DNA of 64,000 nt from Acorus gramineus (taxonomy: Eukaryota > Streptophyta > Magnoliopsida > Acorales > Acoraceae). Below the pieces are notes generated by a model. It was given only the letters and a program-made list of their open reading frames with translations, was not told the origin of the DNA and ran no database searches. The DNA lies in the NCBI GenBank assembly GCA_030737835.1, contig CM060853.1, positions 16,240,895 through 16,304,894 of the forward strand, read 5' to 3'. Of this stretch, positions 24,530 through 38,180 are shown piece by piece; position 1 is the stretch's first letter, and each line of letters starts with the position of its first letter. A program made the position numbers and the translations under genes.

Positions 24530-24742
24530 GCGCGCCCAAGTGTGGCCCGCAACCCAGCCCGGCCCGGCCCGCCTCGTGTGCAGGCGCCCAAGTGTGGCCC
24601 GCAACCCAGCCGGGCCCGCCTCGTGTGCAGGCGCGAGCGCGCCCAAGTGTGGCCCGCAACCCAGCCCGGCCCGCCTCGTGTGCAGGCGCCCAAGTGTGGC
24701 CCGCAACCTAGCCCGGCCTGGCCCGCCTCGTGTGTAGGTGCG
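24530..24742. repeat. GC-rich minisatellite, four units of about 47-52 bp
   Basis: Each unit reads GCGCCCAAGTGTGGCCCGCA, then AACC(C/T)AGCC(C/G)GG, then CCCGCCTCGTGTGCAG, with length variation from GGCCC or GCGCGA insertions. Open frames in several phases cross it on both strands, a consequence of stop-poor GC sequence rather than a gene. Confidence 0.9.
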
Positions 24743-25530
24743 TAGGGGTTTGGTCCAACAATTCTCAACAATGGAATGGTTTGACTCTAGGTATAAGGTG
24801 ACACAATGAAGTGGTTTTAACCGATGTGGGACTTAAAGTGTTGGGAAGGAAAAAATGAATACTCAATTTTTGGTCAACCAAAGAATGGGTCATTCAAAAT
24901 GGGCCCAACACTAATATTTGGAACACCCTCCATTAAATATAACCTTCTCCTCAAACTTGACTTTCAAAAGAGATGCAAAACATCTTCCCATGTGACCTTC
25001 CCCTTGATAGGCAAACAAAATAGATAAAATAATTATGATTTCCACTACCACTAGAAATAGATAATTAAGAAAGCCACATTTGTTTCACCAGAAGGGGAAA
25101 GACCTTCTTGAAAGACCTTCTCCTTTAAAATACTCAAATACTTTTCATCTGGAATAAACATTTAAAGTAATATGTTGCAAGGAATTGCAAGGATGTCAAG
25201 ATTCATGTATATGCAAGGTCATCATCATAAAGAGAAGTGCTTCATTAATATAATATAATCTTTTTAAAATTGAGATAAAGTTTCAGTGTTAATCTCAAGA
25301 AACATCCATGCTCTCCTCCCCTAAATATCAGCCTGATATTCAGTTGTACTTTATGTCTTGACATCAAGTTTTCTTGATGAGAAAATTACCTGCACAATAA
25401 ATCATGAATGATGTGAGGTTAGGGCCTTGATTTTTTTAATGAGTATTTGTAACAAAACATGTATTTCATTATAATAAAAAAAATAAAATATAATTTCTAG
25501 TGATATGTGTGTGTGTATATATATATGTAG
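24743..25530. repeat. Possible degenerate LTR-type repeat
   Basis: Contains ACCGATGTGGGACTTAAAG and 'ctcctcaaacttgac', phrases frequent in plant LTR retrotransposon termini and their relatives. No TG..CA-bounded pair, primer-binding site or protein remnant could be defined, so this is tentative. Confidence 0.3.
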
Positions 25531-26371
25531 GACGTGGACCTTATCATGTCTTATAAGACTCAATTCATACTATACATTATATTGGATATGATCACTCAAT
25601 GGATAAGATGGATCATTAGTTAATTAAATTCAAAAATTAAAAAAGAATAAAGTAAAATAAATTCAAAATTAAAAATCTAGTTAGGTATAATGGATCACAA
25701 TTTTTTTAAAAAAAAATTTCAAATCTGCCATGGTGTGGAATAATGGAAGTTTGCAAGCAACTTTATATTTGCTCATAAAGTTCAATGCCAAATCCGGTGG
25801 CCACAGGGATCTATTTGATTGGATTTGTAGGCCAAAAGTTAGGAACTCTGATTCTCAAAATCATTTTAAAATTCTGGTAGCTCAAACTTCACGGCTTACC
25901 AAATTTTCACTTGCAAGGAACTTGTAAGTTAAAACCATTATCAACACCCACTAATCTTGTGTTGTGGTAGTGATAATGCCCATAAATTTTGACTTGGCAA
26001 GTAAAGGCTTAGAAGAAGTTTTAAGTATAGTCTAAGATTGACGCTATGACAACCTTAGACAATAAAGATCAATAACCAGGAGATTTATATAGTTCAACAA
26101 ATTTGTCTATATATATATCCACCACGGAGAGAATAATTTCATTTACTTTTAACCAGTAATTATTAAGAAATACTCAAAGCATCCCTCCTCACAACCACCA
26201 CCCTTTCAAGCAAATTAATCTTGTACAACCCTTACTATTAAAAAATTATATTAACTGTAACAAGGAATTGACTAAATAAATACTACATAACTACATTTAC
26301 AATTATGTTCTTCATCGATGTTCGAGGTTGGCAATTTGAATCTTTTATCACTATATACTGATCAAACCTAT
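25531..26371. other. Intergenic AT-rich, nothing recognised
   Basis: No open frame or repeat of note. Confidence 0.45.
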
Positions 26372-28339
26372 AAATCAAGTTCCAGAAGATAGTGATCATG
26401 GTGTCTCCTTAAACAAGCAAAAAAAAAAAAAAAAGGTTCAACCCACATTGAACAAGTAATCAATTGAGCAAAAACAACACTATCTTAGAAATGCATTTGA
26501 TTGACAGCACTCTTTTGCTTCTTCTCCATGATGAACTCTGTGTTTTGGGAGCAGACAGAATAGGTACAATTGTCTTTGTGACTTTTCTCTACACACCAAC
26601 CCATTCTCCACAGTTTACAGTTTACACTGTACACTTCACATTTTTAACACGTTTTTTTATTGGCCAGTACTGAAGGTTAGGTCCCGTGACCCTGAGCATG
26701 ATTTGGCTTTACTTTCTTAAGCACTGTTGCCATGAAAAGTTGATATTTTTTATTTATATGTATTTGTTAACAGGGAACCAACAATAGTTAGAAAACTCTA
26801 ACCCCCCATTTGGCTCGATGAATTAAGTTATTTGATATAGATAATTAATTACACCGAGATAGATAACTATATCAATAAAAAAAATCATTCTCTATTTAGT
26901 TGTATTTTAATTATTCTTATTTAAAAAATAATAATGAAGTTTGCAATGTTTGATTGACCATTGATATCATGGTCATATATAGAGCACCCTTAGAATCTTT
27001 TTTGAAGAGCAACTGGATTCCTCACGTATATATTGATCAAACGTATAGCTGTTTGTCAAACTCTGTATTTGGTGTCTTGGTATTCATTTATGTAATGGAT
27101 TTTCACATCTCTGATAAATTTTTACAAAAAATTATAATTGTCATTGTCGGTTTCACGTGTGACAGAAATTGTTTTTTACGCTCATTTCTCATGCAAGTGA
27201 TCAAAATAATTATCTCCGTATTTGGTTGCCTTAATCTCATATCAACCGAAAGGTTTTATGAACTTTGTAAAAAAAATGCAAACAAGTTAATAATATGTGC
27301 ATATTAGTGCATTTACCGTAACTGAGGAAACCCTTTACATGAATTCAGTGGCCATGGTTGTCATTCCCAGAGATGGGAAAAAAAACATTAATGGAAAGCT
27401 TCACATCACTGATAAAAAATGTACTACTGAAATTCACTATATATGAACATGGGTACTCAAGCAAGCACAGTTGTGTTTCCTCATGAGACAGATAGTTGTC
27501 CATGGTACCAATGGAGATGTACCTGATGAACAAGCCCCCATTGAGATAGCAGAGTTTTCTTTTTTCTCCCTAATGAAACAAAATATAATTTCAGAATTCA
27601 GGATTCAGTTCTGTGGGATACCGTAAAGAGTTGCATTATTATGTCAAGAACACAGTACTTGTTTTACAATTTCAACCATTCTGAATGGTGACTCTTGTGA
27701 AGAATGATTTTGTGAAATCAGCGATATCATCCCAAGTTTGAGTGGTCATCTATTTATAATACAAATATAAAAGATTTTGGATTACAATGAATCTCAATAA
27801 ATCTTATCTTGTATTCTTATTCAACAACTGATATCAGATATCAGGATATGGAACTATGTGATTGCCTTGAACCTTTATTTGAATAGTCAACATCTTAACT
27901 TGGTTTAACAACTCTCTCCATTAGAAGGACCAGAGTTCTATCAAATGAATAAGCTGTCTTCAAAAAAAATTGGGAAGTGAATATACTTAAGCCATTTTGT
28001 CATATTTGTATTATTTAATTAATTAAAAATATGTAGACATATGTTTATTTGTATTGTAAGAATGTAACCTATTAAAAATTAATATAAACATGTAATGATC
28101 AATGTTCCATTTCATTATTTGATTCATAAAAGGTTACATTGAAAGAGTGAATCAATTAAGTATAAATTAAAAGGGAGTCGACTCTCAACTCATTCTTCAT
28201 GTCTCACAACATCTTATGTTTGCACAAACAAGAGTAAGTCCACTCCATAAAGAGATAGGAGAGGAAAGAATCATTTTATTCTTCTTCAAGTTCTTGTACC
28301 AAAAGAATGCTACTTACCATGGAAAAATGTTTGTGTATA

Positions 28340-28340
<1 letters not shown>

Positions 28341-28381
<41 letters not shown>
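28341..28381. repeat. (TG)n(TA)n microsatellite
   Basis: TG units followed by about fifteen TA units. Confidence 0.9.
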
Positions 28382-29632
28382 CTATAATGATTCCGCATAA
28401 TAGAAAAATATGATTATAGTATTCGAAAATATGTTAATCAAGATCCTAAGTGCTATTAATCATGATTTATTTTACATGTATATCTTGGTGTTTTATTTTC
28501 AAAATTCGTTTAGGTCTCGTCTAACACATTAAAAATTATATTTGGCCCTTGTATTACAGTATATTTAGCAGCGAAGAACATCAATATTAGTTAAAAAATA
28601 TTAGGTCATAATCATCCACAAATCAAAATCAAACTTGAGTACTACGAAGAGGTTCCAGCTAAGATCCAACCATGTTGTGGTCACTGCATTGCATCTCTAA
28701 ACAACATATTACTTTGATGAAAGTTAATTGAAAAAAACAATTAATGGTATCATTTTTAGATGAATTATATGGGAAACCTCCACACAACATCATTAACAAT
28801 CCATGATAATTAGACATCATTTAGGAATGGAATCAATATCTCCAAACATCTAAAAAGAATCATGACCATATGTGAAAAAAGGTCCCATCCGAAATTGCAT
28901 AAAAGCCAACAACAAGCCAATCAACATTGAAGATCTACAGCTTTCAACACATGGGGGGCACTAGACAGAGGGGATGCATCAGGTTAATGATTCATTAAAC
29001 AAGTGGTTAATAATAAACCTAGGCAGGTGTGGCTAGATGCCCCAAGTAAAAGCTTGGTCGGAGTAGGGATTGAGAGGGGGAAGTGGGGAACAAAACCATG
29101 GATGGGTTAGTTGAGTGATGCTCAGCATTACTCATGTTTATGGCTTTTGATTTGATTTGATCTGATTGATGATAAGACAGATCTCATTTTATAATACAAT
29201 ATTATAGTCGGATCTCATTTTTATAATACAATAATAATAATAATGTGAGCATTATGTGAAACATGATATGATAGAGATATTTTGAATGAAAATCTTCATC
29301 TTTAATTTTTTAAAAAAAATTATGTGTACAGTTAAAATATCGTAATTAATTTGGTGATCAAAACTAAGATGTATCAATCGCATAATTATAACGTTTATAT
29401 AAAAAAAAATGATAAGATAATATTTTTTGTGATTGATTAAAGTCATCAAATTGGCATTAAAAACTTGTCAGTGCGTGAGCATCAGTTTACTAATTATCTC
29501 TTTACAATTAATCATAACAATTTTTAGTGAGTTCAATCATACAAATGGACAGATGTTACGGGATATAGTGTATTTTTTTTTATAGAATTCTAATGTTTTT
29601 TTATCCTACTTCTTCTCATTTTCCATTAAGGG

Positions 29633-29950
29633 GCGCGCTTTTGTTTTTTGAAAAGCTGAAAAGCTAAAAGCGTGCAGCCAAACGGGACAGCTTTTTGCAG
29701 AATCAGAAGCTGGATTCCTTTTAATTTTTCCCTCAAAATCTGTGTTTTAAAAAGCTCAGAAACAACGTTTTTTTGTCGGAATCGATCTTTTAAATTGAAA
29801 AGCATTTTTCTCTGTCAAACATTAAACTCCTTTCAAATATTGATTTCTGATTAAAAAAAAACATCCTAAAAAATCAAGGTCTAAAATCATCTTAAAAATC
29901 AACTTTATTTCAAAAACTATTTTTTAATCTGTGTTTTTAAACGGACCCTA
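29633..29950. mobile_element. MITE-like insertion inside the left duplicate (family shared with 58785-59215)
   Basis: Shares with 58785-59215, in opposite orientation, words such as TCGGAATCGATC, GAAAAGCATTTTTCTCTG and AAACGG(A/C)CC(C)TA. The right end AAACGGACCCTAAG resembles the common 'agggtccgttt' terminus. Its absence from the right duplicate suggests that it inserted after duplication. Confidence 0.5.
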
Positions 29951-30815
29951 AGAAAAAGTGTGCACCGTCTCTTATCTATGACACATATTTTGTATACGAG
30001 GTGCACTCATCTTTTGTAATCATTTATCAAATAGTGATTGGATAATGTTACATGGTATTGATATATTTATATAAAATGTAAATTTTTTTTTATTAAAATA
30101 ACTATGTATCTCATTAATATTAGTATATGATATAGTAATTTTCTATCAACACATATAGAGTTATAATTGAATTTAAAAAATAGTGTGTAGAACAACACTC
30201 TTACTTATTTGGTCTCTCAGGATCTCTCCGATGACACAGGAGGATTAATAAAAAAAAGAACATGAGAATCAATAAAACCCTGAACCATGTAAATTTCTCT
30301 CTTTTATTTTTTTCTCTCTTTCATTTTATTTACAATTATTAATTTCTTTGCCTACTACGTGCATGTTTCTCAATGTGTTTTGAACAATGATTAACGACTT
30401 GACTACTCATGTTTTAGATTTGTCATTTTATTGCATACAAATATTTTAAGAGTTCATTCGGTAAGGGTTGAGAATTAAGAATAAATAATTATAATTTTAG
30501 AATATCAAAATTTTATCAACTTTATCTTTGACTATATTTACGAAAATCGATATAAAAGGTGTAAAAAAAAAAAAAAAAGTTATTCCCGTACCGTACTTAG
30601 ATAAATCTATGTTTATTTCAAAAAATAACAAATATTCATATTTTAACACCCGAACGTACGTTATTTGATGACGTAAATGTGAAATGTCAAGGTCTAACAA
30701 GATCACGTGATCACAGCCGTGCAAACTGACACTGTGATATGACACTTGGACGTCCACATCACAAGGAAAGAATAAAAAAAAAACAAACAAAGGGACCTAG
30801 CCCTCCGTAGACCCA

Positions 30816-31948
30816 GTAAAAATGAACGCACTTACACGTAATTTGTGCTTCGATAAAAACAAATTTACAATTTTAATAAGATTTTTTTTATTTTTAAATT
30901 CATGTAAACCATGTGATTAAGTGGTCGACCTTTTATTTTTTTATATTTTAATTTAAATTTTTAAATTTAAGAGATATGTTTTTTTTTAATCTTTAAGAAC
31001 GACTTATTTTTAAATTTATTTAATTTTATTTTTAATATATAGGATGGATTAAAAATAAATATATTTTTTAAATCTAAAAATTTAAATTGATCACTAAATC
31101 ATATAGTTAATTTATGAAGATTTAAAAATAAAAACTTTTTTTATAAATATATTACATAAATCTTTTTAAAATTTTTTTACAAATACATCTATACACAGTA
31201 AGGGGGTTGGGTTGGCTTAGGGCTGAGCGGCCAGAGCCATGGTCCGAAAAAGGGTAATGCCATGGGTGTGGAATAATTGAAATGTTTCATTTTGCATGTC
31301 TTATTAATATACCGCTTGAGATTCTATTTCCATCAACCCCAAGGTTTAAATTTTACAAAAAAAGTCCTCGTGAGATTTTTCACGAATACATTTCTAAAAG
31401 GGTAAGTATATGCCTATATAATAAATTATATTTATTTTTTTTATAGAAATGAAATATATTCTCAAATGAAATAAATACATAGATTCTACTTACGATTTTT
31501 GTGATAGTATAATATATATTGCATAACTGATTAACTGATTTTATATATTGCGTTATACGTGACAAAAAGGTTACAAAAAAAAATTAAGCGTATTAGCATC
31601 CATTGAGATTTGGAGTTGCATTTTTTTTTATAAAAAAAAATGTGAAAAGTTTTGTTTTCAGAAGAAGATTGATATACGGTTTTGAGGGATTGAAAAATCA
31701 CTGATTTGGATATTTTAGTGATTTCTTTTATTTATTTTAATTTTTAATCTTCGCTATAAAATGAAATAAAAGATAATGCTGTGAAGAAATGAGAAAAAAG
31801 AAAAGTAAACAAATGAGAGATTACATCTATGAATATTTTATTTTTATAATTTATAAGTAGATTAGATGAGATTTATTTATAAATTTAAGTTTGAATTAGA
31901 TATAAATCTCAACAATTAAATTACATTTGAAATTTAATCTCATCCTTT
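30816..31948. other. Intergenic, very AT-rich
   Basis: Long T/A runs; a GC-balanced island at 31195-31265 is not recognised. No gene seen. Confidence 0.45.
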
Positions 31949-32347
31949 TTTTTTTTTGAGAAAAGAGGTAGATGTTGCCACTCTGAGTTTATTAAAGATT
32001 TCAAAGTATAACACTGAAGGAGATGAGAGGAAATAAAATAATAAAATTACAAACAAAATAAGAAAATAAGTAGAATAAAAGTGAAAAAAGGAAATTCCAA
32101 CGAAGGGTTGGTTAAAGATATTTAACCAGGCTTGTCACCGAGAGACCCCTATTTAAACCACGATTGAGTTGGTTAGAGATATTTAACCAGGCTTGTCATC
32201 GAGAGACCCCTATTTAAACCAAGATCCTCAAATGTCCATTATTGAAGTGCACCTCCCTCACTCCCGTCATAAAATGTTTCCCATCTCGAACGCAACCGCA
32301 GAAGGTCTCCCACATATTCCTAGCAAACTTTTCATCAACAAAACTAC
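31949..32347 (-). mobile_element. Probable 3' end of a truncated LINE
   Basis: Starts with a T-run (poly-A tail when read on the minus strand) followed by AGGTAGATGTTGCCACTCTG and 'gagtttattaaag', and later 'ctcccacatattcctagcaa', a phrase also found in 43502-43970. A 61-bp direct duplication lies inside at 32107-32221. No reverse transcriptase remains. Confidence 0.4.
32107..32221. repeat. 61-bp tandem duplication
   Basis: GTTGGTTA(A/G)AGATATTTAA, then CCAGGCTTGTCA(C/T)CG, then AGAGACCCCTATTTAAACC, occurs twice with a 61-bp period. Confidence 0.9.
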
Positions 32348-32770
32348 GCCCATGTTTGGTTTGAGAATAAACCCAGAATAAATTGGAATTAGTCAAAATA
32401 ATCTCATTATAGATGTTTGGATAACTGGAATAAATAAGAATTTGTATGCTAAAATTAACTAAGTGGTATATGAATTCTATCCACCCATTAGAATTAAATT
32501 ATTCCAGTTTATTCAAATCAAAAGAATATGTGGTCCCACTGTCAAATCAACTCTCATCACCTCTTATAAATCAACTGTCATCATTTTTTTATCTTTTATA
32601 AATCATTTTCATAACTTTATTTACATTTTATCCAAACAATAAAAACTTTATTATCACATTTCCAATTAGAATAATTCAAAACACAACCAAACACAAAATT
32701 ATTTTTTTCTTATTTATACTAAAATAGTCATAAATTTCAGAATAATTTAATTGTCTAACCAAACATAGGC
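32348..32770. mobile_element. MITE of the 59900-60338 family, opposite orientation, 423 bp
   Basis: Ends GCCCATGTTTGGTTTGAGAA and (reverse complement) GCCTATGTTTGGTTAGACAA are inverted repeats. The interior matches the 59900 copy in reverse: GTCAAATCAACT, TCTTATAAATCAACTGTCAT, CACAACCAAACACAAAA. A clean target duplication is not visible. Confidence 0.7.
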
Positions 32771-33231
32771 TGACTACATAAAAGATGTGATGTCTGTTCA
32801 TGGACAATCTCATTCAATTTGCGAGAAAATTAAAATGGCTCCAATGTGATAACTAATATCATATTTGATGAAGGGGGGATCAAATTTTAGATGGAGAGAT
32901 TCATGTTGATTTGTTGAACTCGCGCGAGCTTGAAAAAAAGAATCTGGATCAGGGAAGATGAATTCATAATTGGAATGCCCTCTTGATGCTAATATAGTAA
33001 TATGGTGTCATAGGAACTTCAATAAATTAGAAAAAGTTGAGAGAGAATCAACCATATCTTCTTTGTTTTGGATAAGAAGTAAAAAATGAATATGTCTTAA
33101 TTATATAATTGATGATATTTTTTGTATTGAGGCATTCTCGTATCAAGATCCTTGAATATCGATATTTGAGATGTGGTTCAAGGAAAACTTGAGGATGAGG
33201 TGTCTCTCATATTCTATTATAGAGAGCTCAA
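32771..33231. other. Intergenic, nothing recognised
   Basis: No open frame or repeat of note. Confidence 0.4.
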
Positions 33232-33232
33232 T

Positions 33233-34131
33233 TAGAATGTGTTTAGATGTGAGTTTAGAACTCAGCTCTTTTTTAAAAAAACTGTTTTTATAAAGTTTGA
33301 AAATCAGGTTTTGTAAACATGGCTTTTAGGTTGACCCAAGAGATAGTTTGAATAACAAACAAAATACAACTTTGAGTCTTGGGATTGAAGTCATGTTTGG
33401 AAGAAAATCTGTAACACACGTAGCTTATGAAATGTGAAAATTACTATATTACCCTCATTAACTTTCTCATCAAAGTATATAAGTCTTTTTCACCAACTGT
33501 GCCATATCCTCTTCTTTCCCCTTTGTTGGGATCAGAAGTCCTCTTCCTTCTCTGAGATGATGCTGCAACAAACAATTAGCCATAACTAAAACTAACACAT
33601 CATCAACAAAAATCCATCCATCCATCTCCAGCAACCTCTTTTATGATGTCCCGGGTCGGTCAAAAATTTATTTGAGCATGAATGGAAACACAAAACATTA
33701 AAATGAAAGAGAGAGGACAACTATACAAGGAGAGATAAACACATTCGTTTCAAATGCTAATCAACCATTGCTACATCAATATCTTGATTTGTAACAGAGA
33801 GGCCACGTCAAGGAGGGAGAGATCAAACCATTTGCTAGGGTTTTTGTCTCATGACAAATGACCCCACAGAGAGAGTCAGGGGACAATAAGGTTTATATGG
33901 GATGGCTAATCTGAGGAAAAGGGGGGGATACAATAGGCATTTTTCGAACAAGTTTGCAGAATGCGGTCATTCGATTGATTTTTGAAAAGCTTGCATTTTC
34001 ATGCATTCATTGTAAGCTGTTTATAACTTCTATTTAAGTTTTAGCTTATTGTTGGGGTTTGAATGTAGGTTTAGGATGAATAGCTTCCTGTAAACTCATA
34101 AGCACCCAAATCCCACATCCAAACACCCCTA
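33233..34131. mobile_element. Possible TIR element, about 900 bp
   Basis: Left AATGTGTTTAGATGTGAG and right (reverse complement) GGGGTGTTTGGATGTGGG are inverted over about 18 bp with mismatches, with TAG next to both ends. The interior is not shared with other elements here and has no clear open frame. Confidence 0.45.
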
Positions 34132-34889
34132 GTCTTAAGCATAATCCAAGTCCATGAACATTAAGCTTGATTTTAGTTTAACATTGGAAACTCGGTAATT
34201 CTTAAAATATATATGGATCTTCATTACTTGGAGTTCTCGGCTTGAGAGGTCAGTCTTACTTTTGGTCCAGTGATGACGCTACTTTGTGTGTAGTACTCAC
34301 TGATTTTCTTTTTTGAAAAAAAATGTTCAATCGCTCTTGAATTCAAATATATAATAAGATACACTAGTTGTTTTTTATTTAAAAAAATATTTGCAATCTT
34401 ATGTAATATGATAGATCACACTGGGTTGCCATGTATCATTTTTTAAAGGAAATGAATTCATCCTCAATCTCAAGGACAATTTTAAAATATCTCCAACATT
34501 CTCTTCATTTTTTTTCTATAATTTGAGAAAATGTCTCTTTAATTCTAACTATTTTTTTTTATTAGTTTGGGGAGATACCTCCCCCGCCACATATAGGGAG
34601 CCAAATCCCTTACTTAATTTTTAAGAGCATAGAGAGTGAATTAGAGATGCTCTTTATCTTAGGTCCCCTCTAGTCATTCCATTGAAAGGGTTTTTAAATG
34701 CACAAAAAAATGTAGTCATTTTTAGTTGTTAAGGCCTAAAGAACTTTTACAATCACTATTTCATCCTCGATAACCAACTCACCCTCAAAGGGCAAGTTGG
34801 GGCGGCGCTCTCTCTCTCTCTCTCTCAATTCAATTCAATTCAATCAATCAGTCAATCACACGTGTGAAGTTAGTGAACCAACTCTTTAA
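34132..34889. other. Intergenic with (CT)n and (AATTC)n microsatellites
   Basis: (CT)n at about 34810-34826 is followed by AATTC and AATC units to about 34857. No gene seen. Confidence 0.5.
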
Positions 34890-36444
34890 AAAATCAAGAT
34901 CAAGAAGGTGGTGTGTCCCCAAACAAGCAACAACAAAAATCCCAACCCACATTGAACTACTAAAAATCAATTGAGCAAAAATAACAACACCATCTTTAGA
35001 AATGCATTTGATATTGACAACATGATAAACTCTCTCGTGTCTCAGGAGAGGACAAATCAGGTACAATTGTCATTAAATTCCAGTCATCGACAGGCCGACC
35101 ATTGCATCTTCACCTTCACAAGTTGTGACTTTTCTCTTCACAGTCCTATCACTCAAAACAACAGTTGTTTTGGCCAGTGTAGGTTAGGTCTCGTGACCCT
35201 GACCAAATTTTGGCCTCACTTAATGCACTAATATATATTAATGTTATGAATATTAAAGTTGAAAATTATAGTTGATACGTTTTTAATGCTTAAAATCTAG
35301 ATGAAAATGGGTTGTTTACCTGGCTCTAATTTGGATTAGGTGGCACCATGTCTGGCACTGCCATTGGAACAAGAGATCTACCACTTTGTGTTTGGTGGAA
35401 ACATGTTAAGCTTTTGTGATTACTCTTTAAATTTTGTATTTGATAAATATATGGGGTCTCCCCGGATTGGGGCGGCGATTGTACGAGACAGATGTAATTT
35501 ATTGTTCCATGTTTTGCATAAAATAATTCAGTTGGGGCCATATTGATAGGTCAAGAGGAATAGTATTAATTTAAAAAATTTAGGAGTGTATCCACCCTTT
35601 TTTTTTTCGAGGAGTGGGGCCCACAATTTCGATTTATTTATAGAAGAATCAAGTTCTTGTTATTAATTAAATAAAAAAAACATGTTTCACTAAAACAATT
35701 GATGATATTGAAAATCATGTGAATGCCACATGTTGCATGAAGGATGAAAAAACACATCATCCTTGTTTATGAAAAAACACAATTTCTTAGGACATACATT
35801 AGTTGACACATTTTGATTCTCTTTGTTTATGAATTATAATTGAATTGGTCAAATGAATTTGAGACATCATCCAACAATTGTATTTCCTTTACGTGCACTT
35901 TCATAAGTAATATATATAGATATAGATATATGGGTTTATAGACCTAAAGCCCATTTATAAAACACAGGAAAATGATACATGCAACCTTACGTGCATTCCT
36001 CTCTGGGTTTTTTTTTTTTTTTTTAAAAAAAAAATAATCTCATTGAAGTACTTACTGTTATATAAATTGATATATATATTAAAAAACACTAATGTATTTT
36101 TTTAAAAAGAAATTGCACTTATACACTATATAAAACTCATACACTGTAATAACGAAATATACATTGTGCTATCATAGTGTAAATATGATCCCACTGACAG
36201 TGCTATCATCAGCGCTAAAAAAATGCCTAACATCTATTTTGTTATGTTATTCTCTTTTGTTTAGTTTTGTGTTTGACAACGGTTTTTTAAAACTAGACAG
36301 ACATGTGCACACAAAGAGTAATACAAAAAAAAAATTGAATATTTAATATTTTGTGAAAGTAAATGTGGCAATTTAAAAATTTGTCATAGATCATCTAAAA
36401 TTAAGGCAGGCTCTAACATTGCAATACATGGCATCTCTAAACAA

Positions 36445-36669
36445 CAGAAATTGTTACACTCCATCTATTATATAGTCCAAACACATACCATCCATGTTTT
36501 AATTTTTTTTAAAACATAATTATCACCTAATAAGGTATGAATGTTATCATTTATAGAAAAAATAAAAAATTATCAAATAAATATAACTCGTTGTAGTGAG
36601 TGGATGAACTAATAATGTAACGAAATTGTATTTAGAACTGTAAATTAATTAAATGAGTGTAATATCGCT
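36445..36669. mobile_element. 225-bp Mutator-like non-autonomous insertion
   Basis: Flanked by a perfect 9-bp duplication TCTAAACAA (36436-36444 and 36670-36678). The termini carry TTACACTCC and (reverse complement) TTACACTCA. The left duplicate has the uninterrupted site GCATCTCTAAACAACATATT at 28691-28710, showing the state before insertion. The target duplication length fits Mutator-type elements. Confidence 0.75.
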
Positions 36670-37992
36670 TCTAAACAAAATATACTTTAATGAGGTTGAT
36701 AGAAAAATAAAGAATATCATCATGTTTATGAATTCTATATGAAGCCCTCCTCACATCATCATTAACAATCCAAGATATAAAATTCGACATCATTCCTATA
36801 TATAGAATTAAATAATATCCTCAACTAATTAACCCATATATATATATAAATAAAGGCTCCATCCTAATTACATAAAATTCAACACCCAACCAATCAACAC
36901 AAAGCTCGACAGCTTTCAACACGTGGGGCACTCGACAGAGGGGGCATCATTTTAATGAATCTTTTAAACAAATGATTAATATAAACCTAGGCAGGTGTTA
37001 CTAGCTAGATACTCCTACTAGAGGCTCACTCACAATTAGGGTTTGAGAGGGGGGCAAGTGGGGAACAAAGCCATGGATGGGGTAGGTGAGTGGTAAACTA
37101 TGTTTATGGCTTTTGATACGATTTGATCTGGTTTTTTTTAATATAATATAAATGTGGACCTTTATGTTTTTTTTAAAAACAATTGTCATAGAAATGTTTT
37201 ACATGACTGACCTTTCTGCTAATTTTTCCACCAAGAAGTATCATTTGATTGCATAACTGGATGTTAGGGTTACAACCTGGCCGATATAGAGTTTTAGCAA
37301 TTAATTGGGTTCAACATGAAGTGCTAAAACATTGAGTGGGGCGTCGGGTTGGTGGGGGCATCTCGCATCTTTATTGGTGAGGAGATATTGAGTATAGAGT
37401 GAACTAAGGTGATACTACGGTCAGATACCGGACGTTCTTTCACATTTTTTTGTTAGATTTCCTTTTGTATTTTGTTTTAGTTCTCTTTTTATTTCTCTCA
37501 CCCCACATTCAGACATTATCTACGTTGTTACTTAATAAAATAGATATACATACAATTTATCTCAAAAAACAAGAAGTGCTAAAATCCAAACCTATAAGAT
37601 CTCGATCCAAATTGAATTACAAAATCATCTCGAAATTAATGAGACAGTTGGTAAATTTAAATATTCATTTCAAATATGAATCACTTAATCTTTAAAATGA
37701 AATCTTGATCTTCCAATCAAGTCTGCTCAAGACTATTAATAATAAAATCTAAAGAACTATATATATTTCAGAAAATATTAAAAAAAAGACATTTGTGTGT
37801 ATCTGATATCAATGAAATACTTCCTTAATTTTGTAAGTACTTTTTTAAGTGTCAGGGTATTGATTCATCATGTTGGATCGTTGCACATGAAATGTCTGTG
37901 TGAGTAATCCTAGCCATCTTTATTGACTTATCAAGGACTTCCTCTGTATGATTTGGGTTTAGAGCTTGGAAATTGTCTGGTTGACTCAAACA

Positions 37993-38180
37993 TTCTTTTT
38001 ATTATTTGGTAGAAAAGCGTACAAGGGTTGAGTACAATAACATCGCTCAAGACGACCCACAAACAAAGCCTATTAAGGGTTAACTCCTACAAGAGGATTA
38101 CTGGAACTCAAACCCCTAACCTCCCTATAGTGGAGGGTGCAACTCAACCACCTCACTTTCATCAAGTGAGTGTCCCAGTG
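37993..38180 (-). mobile_element. SINE-like element
   Basis: Read on the minus strand it begins near GAGGTGGTTGAGTTGCACCC (A-box-like head) and contains GGGTTTGAGTTCC (B-box-like), then runs to a short T/A tail at the low-coordinate end. The head matches that of the element at 61331-61505 (GAGGTGGAAGAGCTGCACCC). Confidence 0.55.

Larger units (their letters stand above)
26372..30815. repeat. Old tandem duplication of a gene-free locus, left copy
   Basis: Three blocks match the right copy (34890-38670) in the same order and orientation: I, 26372-26724 with 34890-35230 (shared CAATTGAGCAAAAA, GAAATGCATTTGAT, GTGACCCTGA); II, 28686-29170 with 36417-37131 (shared CAGCTTTCAACAC, TAAACCTAGGCAGGTGT, GCCATGGATGGG-like, GTTTATGGCTTTTGAT); III, 30686-30815 with 38513-38670 (shared CTAACAAGATCACGTGATCA). 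Spacing differences are explained by insertions in either copy. No open frame is conserved, so the role of the blocks is unknown; they could be regulatory DNA or exons of a non-coding RNA. Confidence 0.7.

Noticed and set aside
24338..24771. Overlapping open frames of 100-135 codons on both strands over the minisatellite
   Set aside because: They arise because the GC-rich repeat contains no stop codons; the translations are simple repetitions without protein character.
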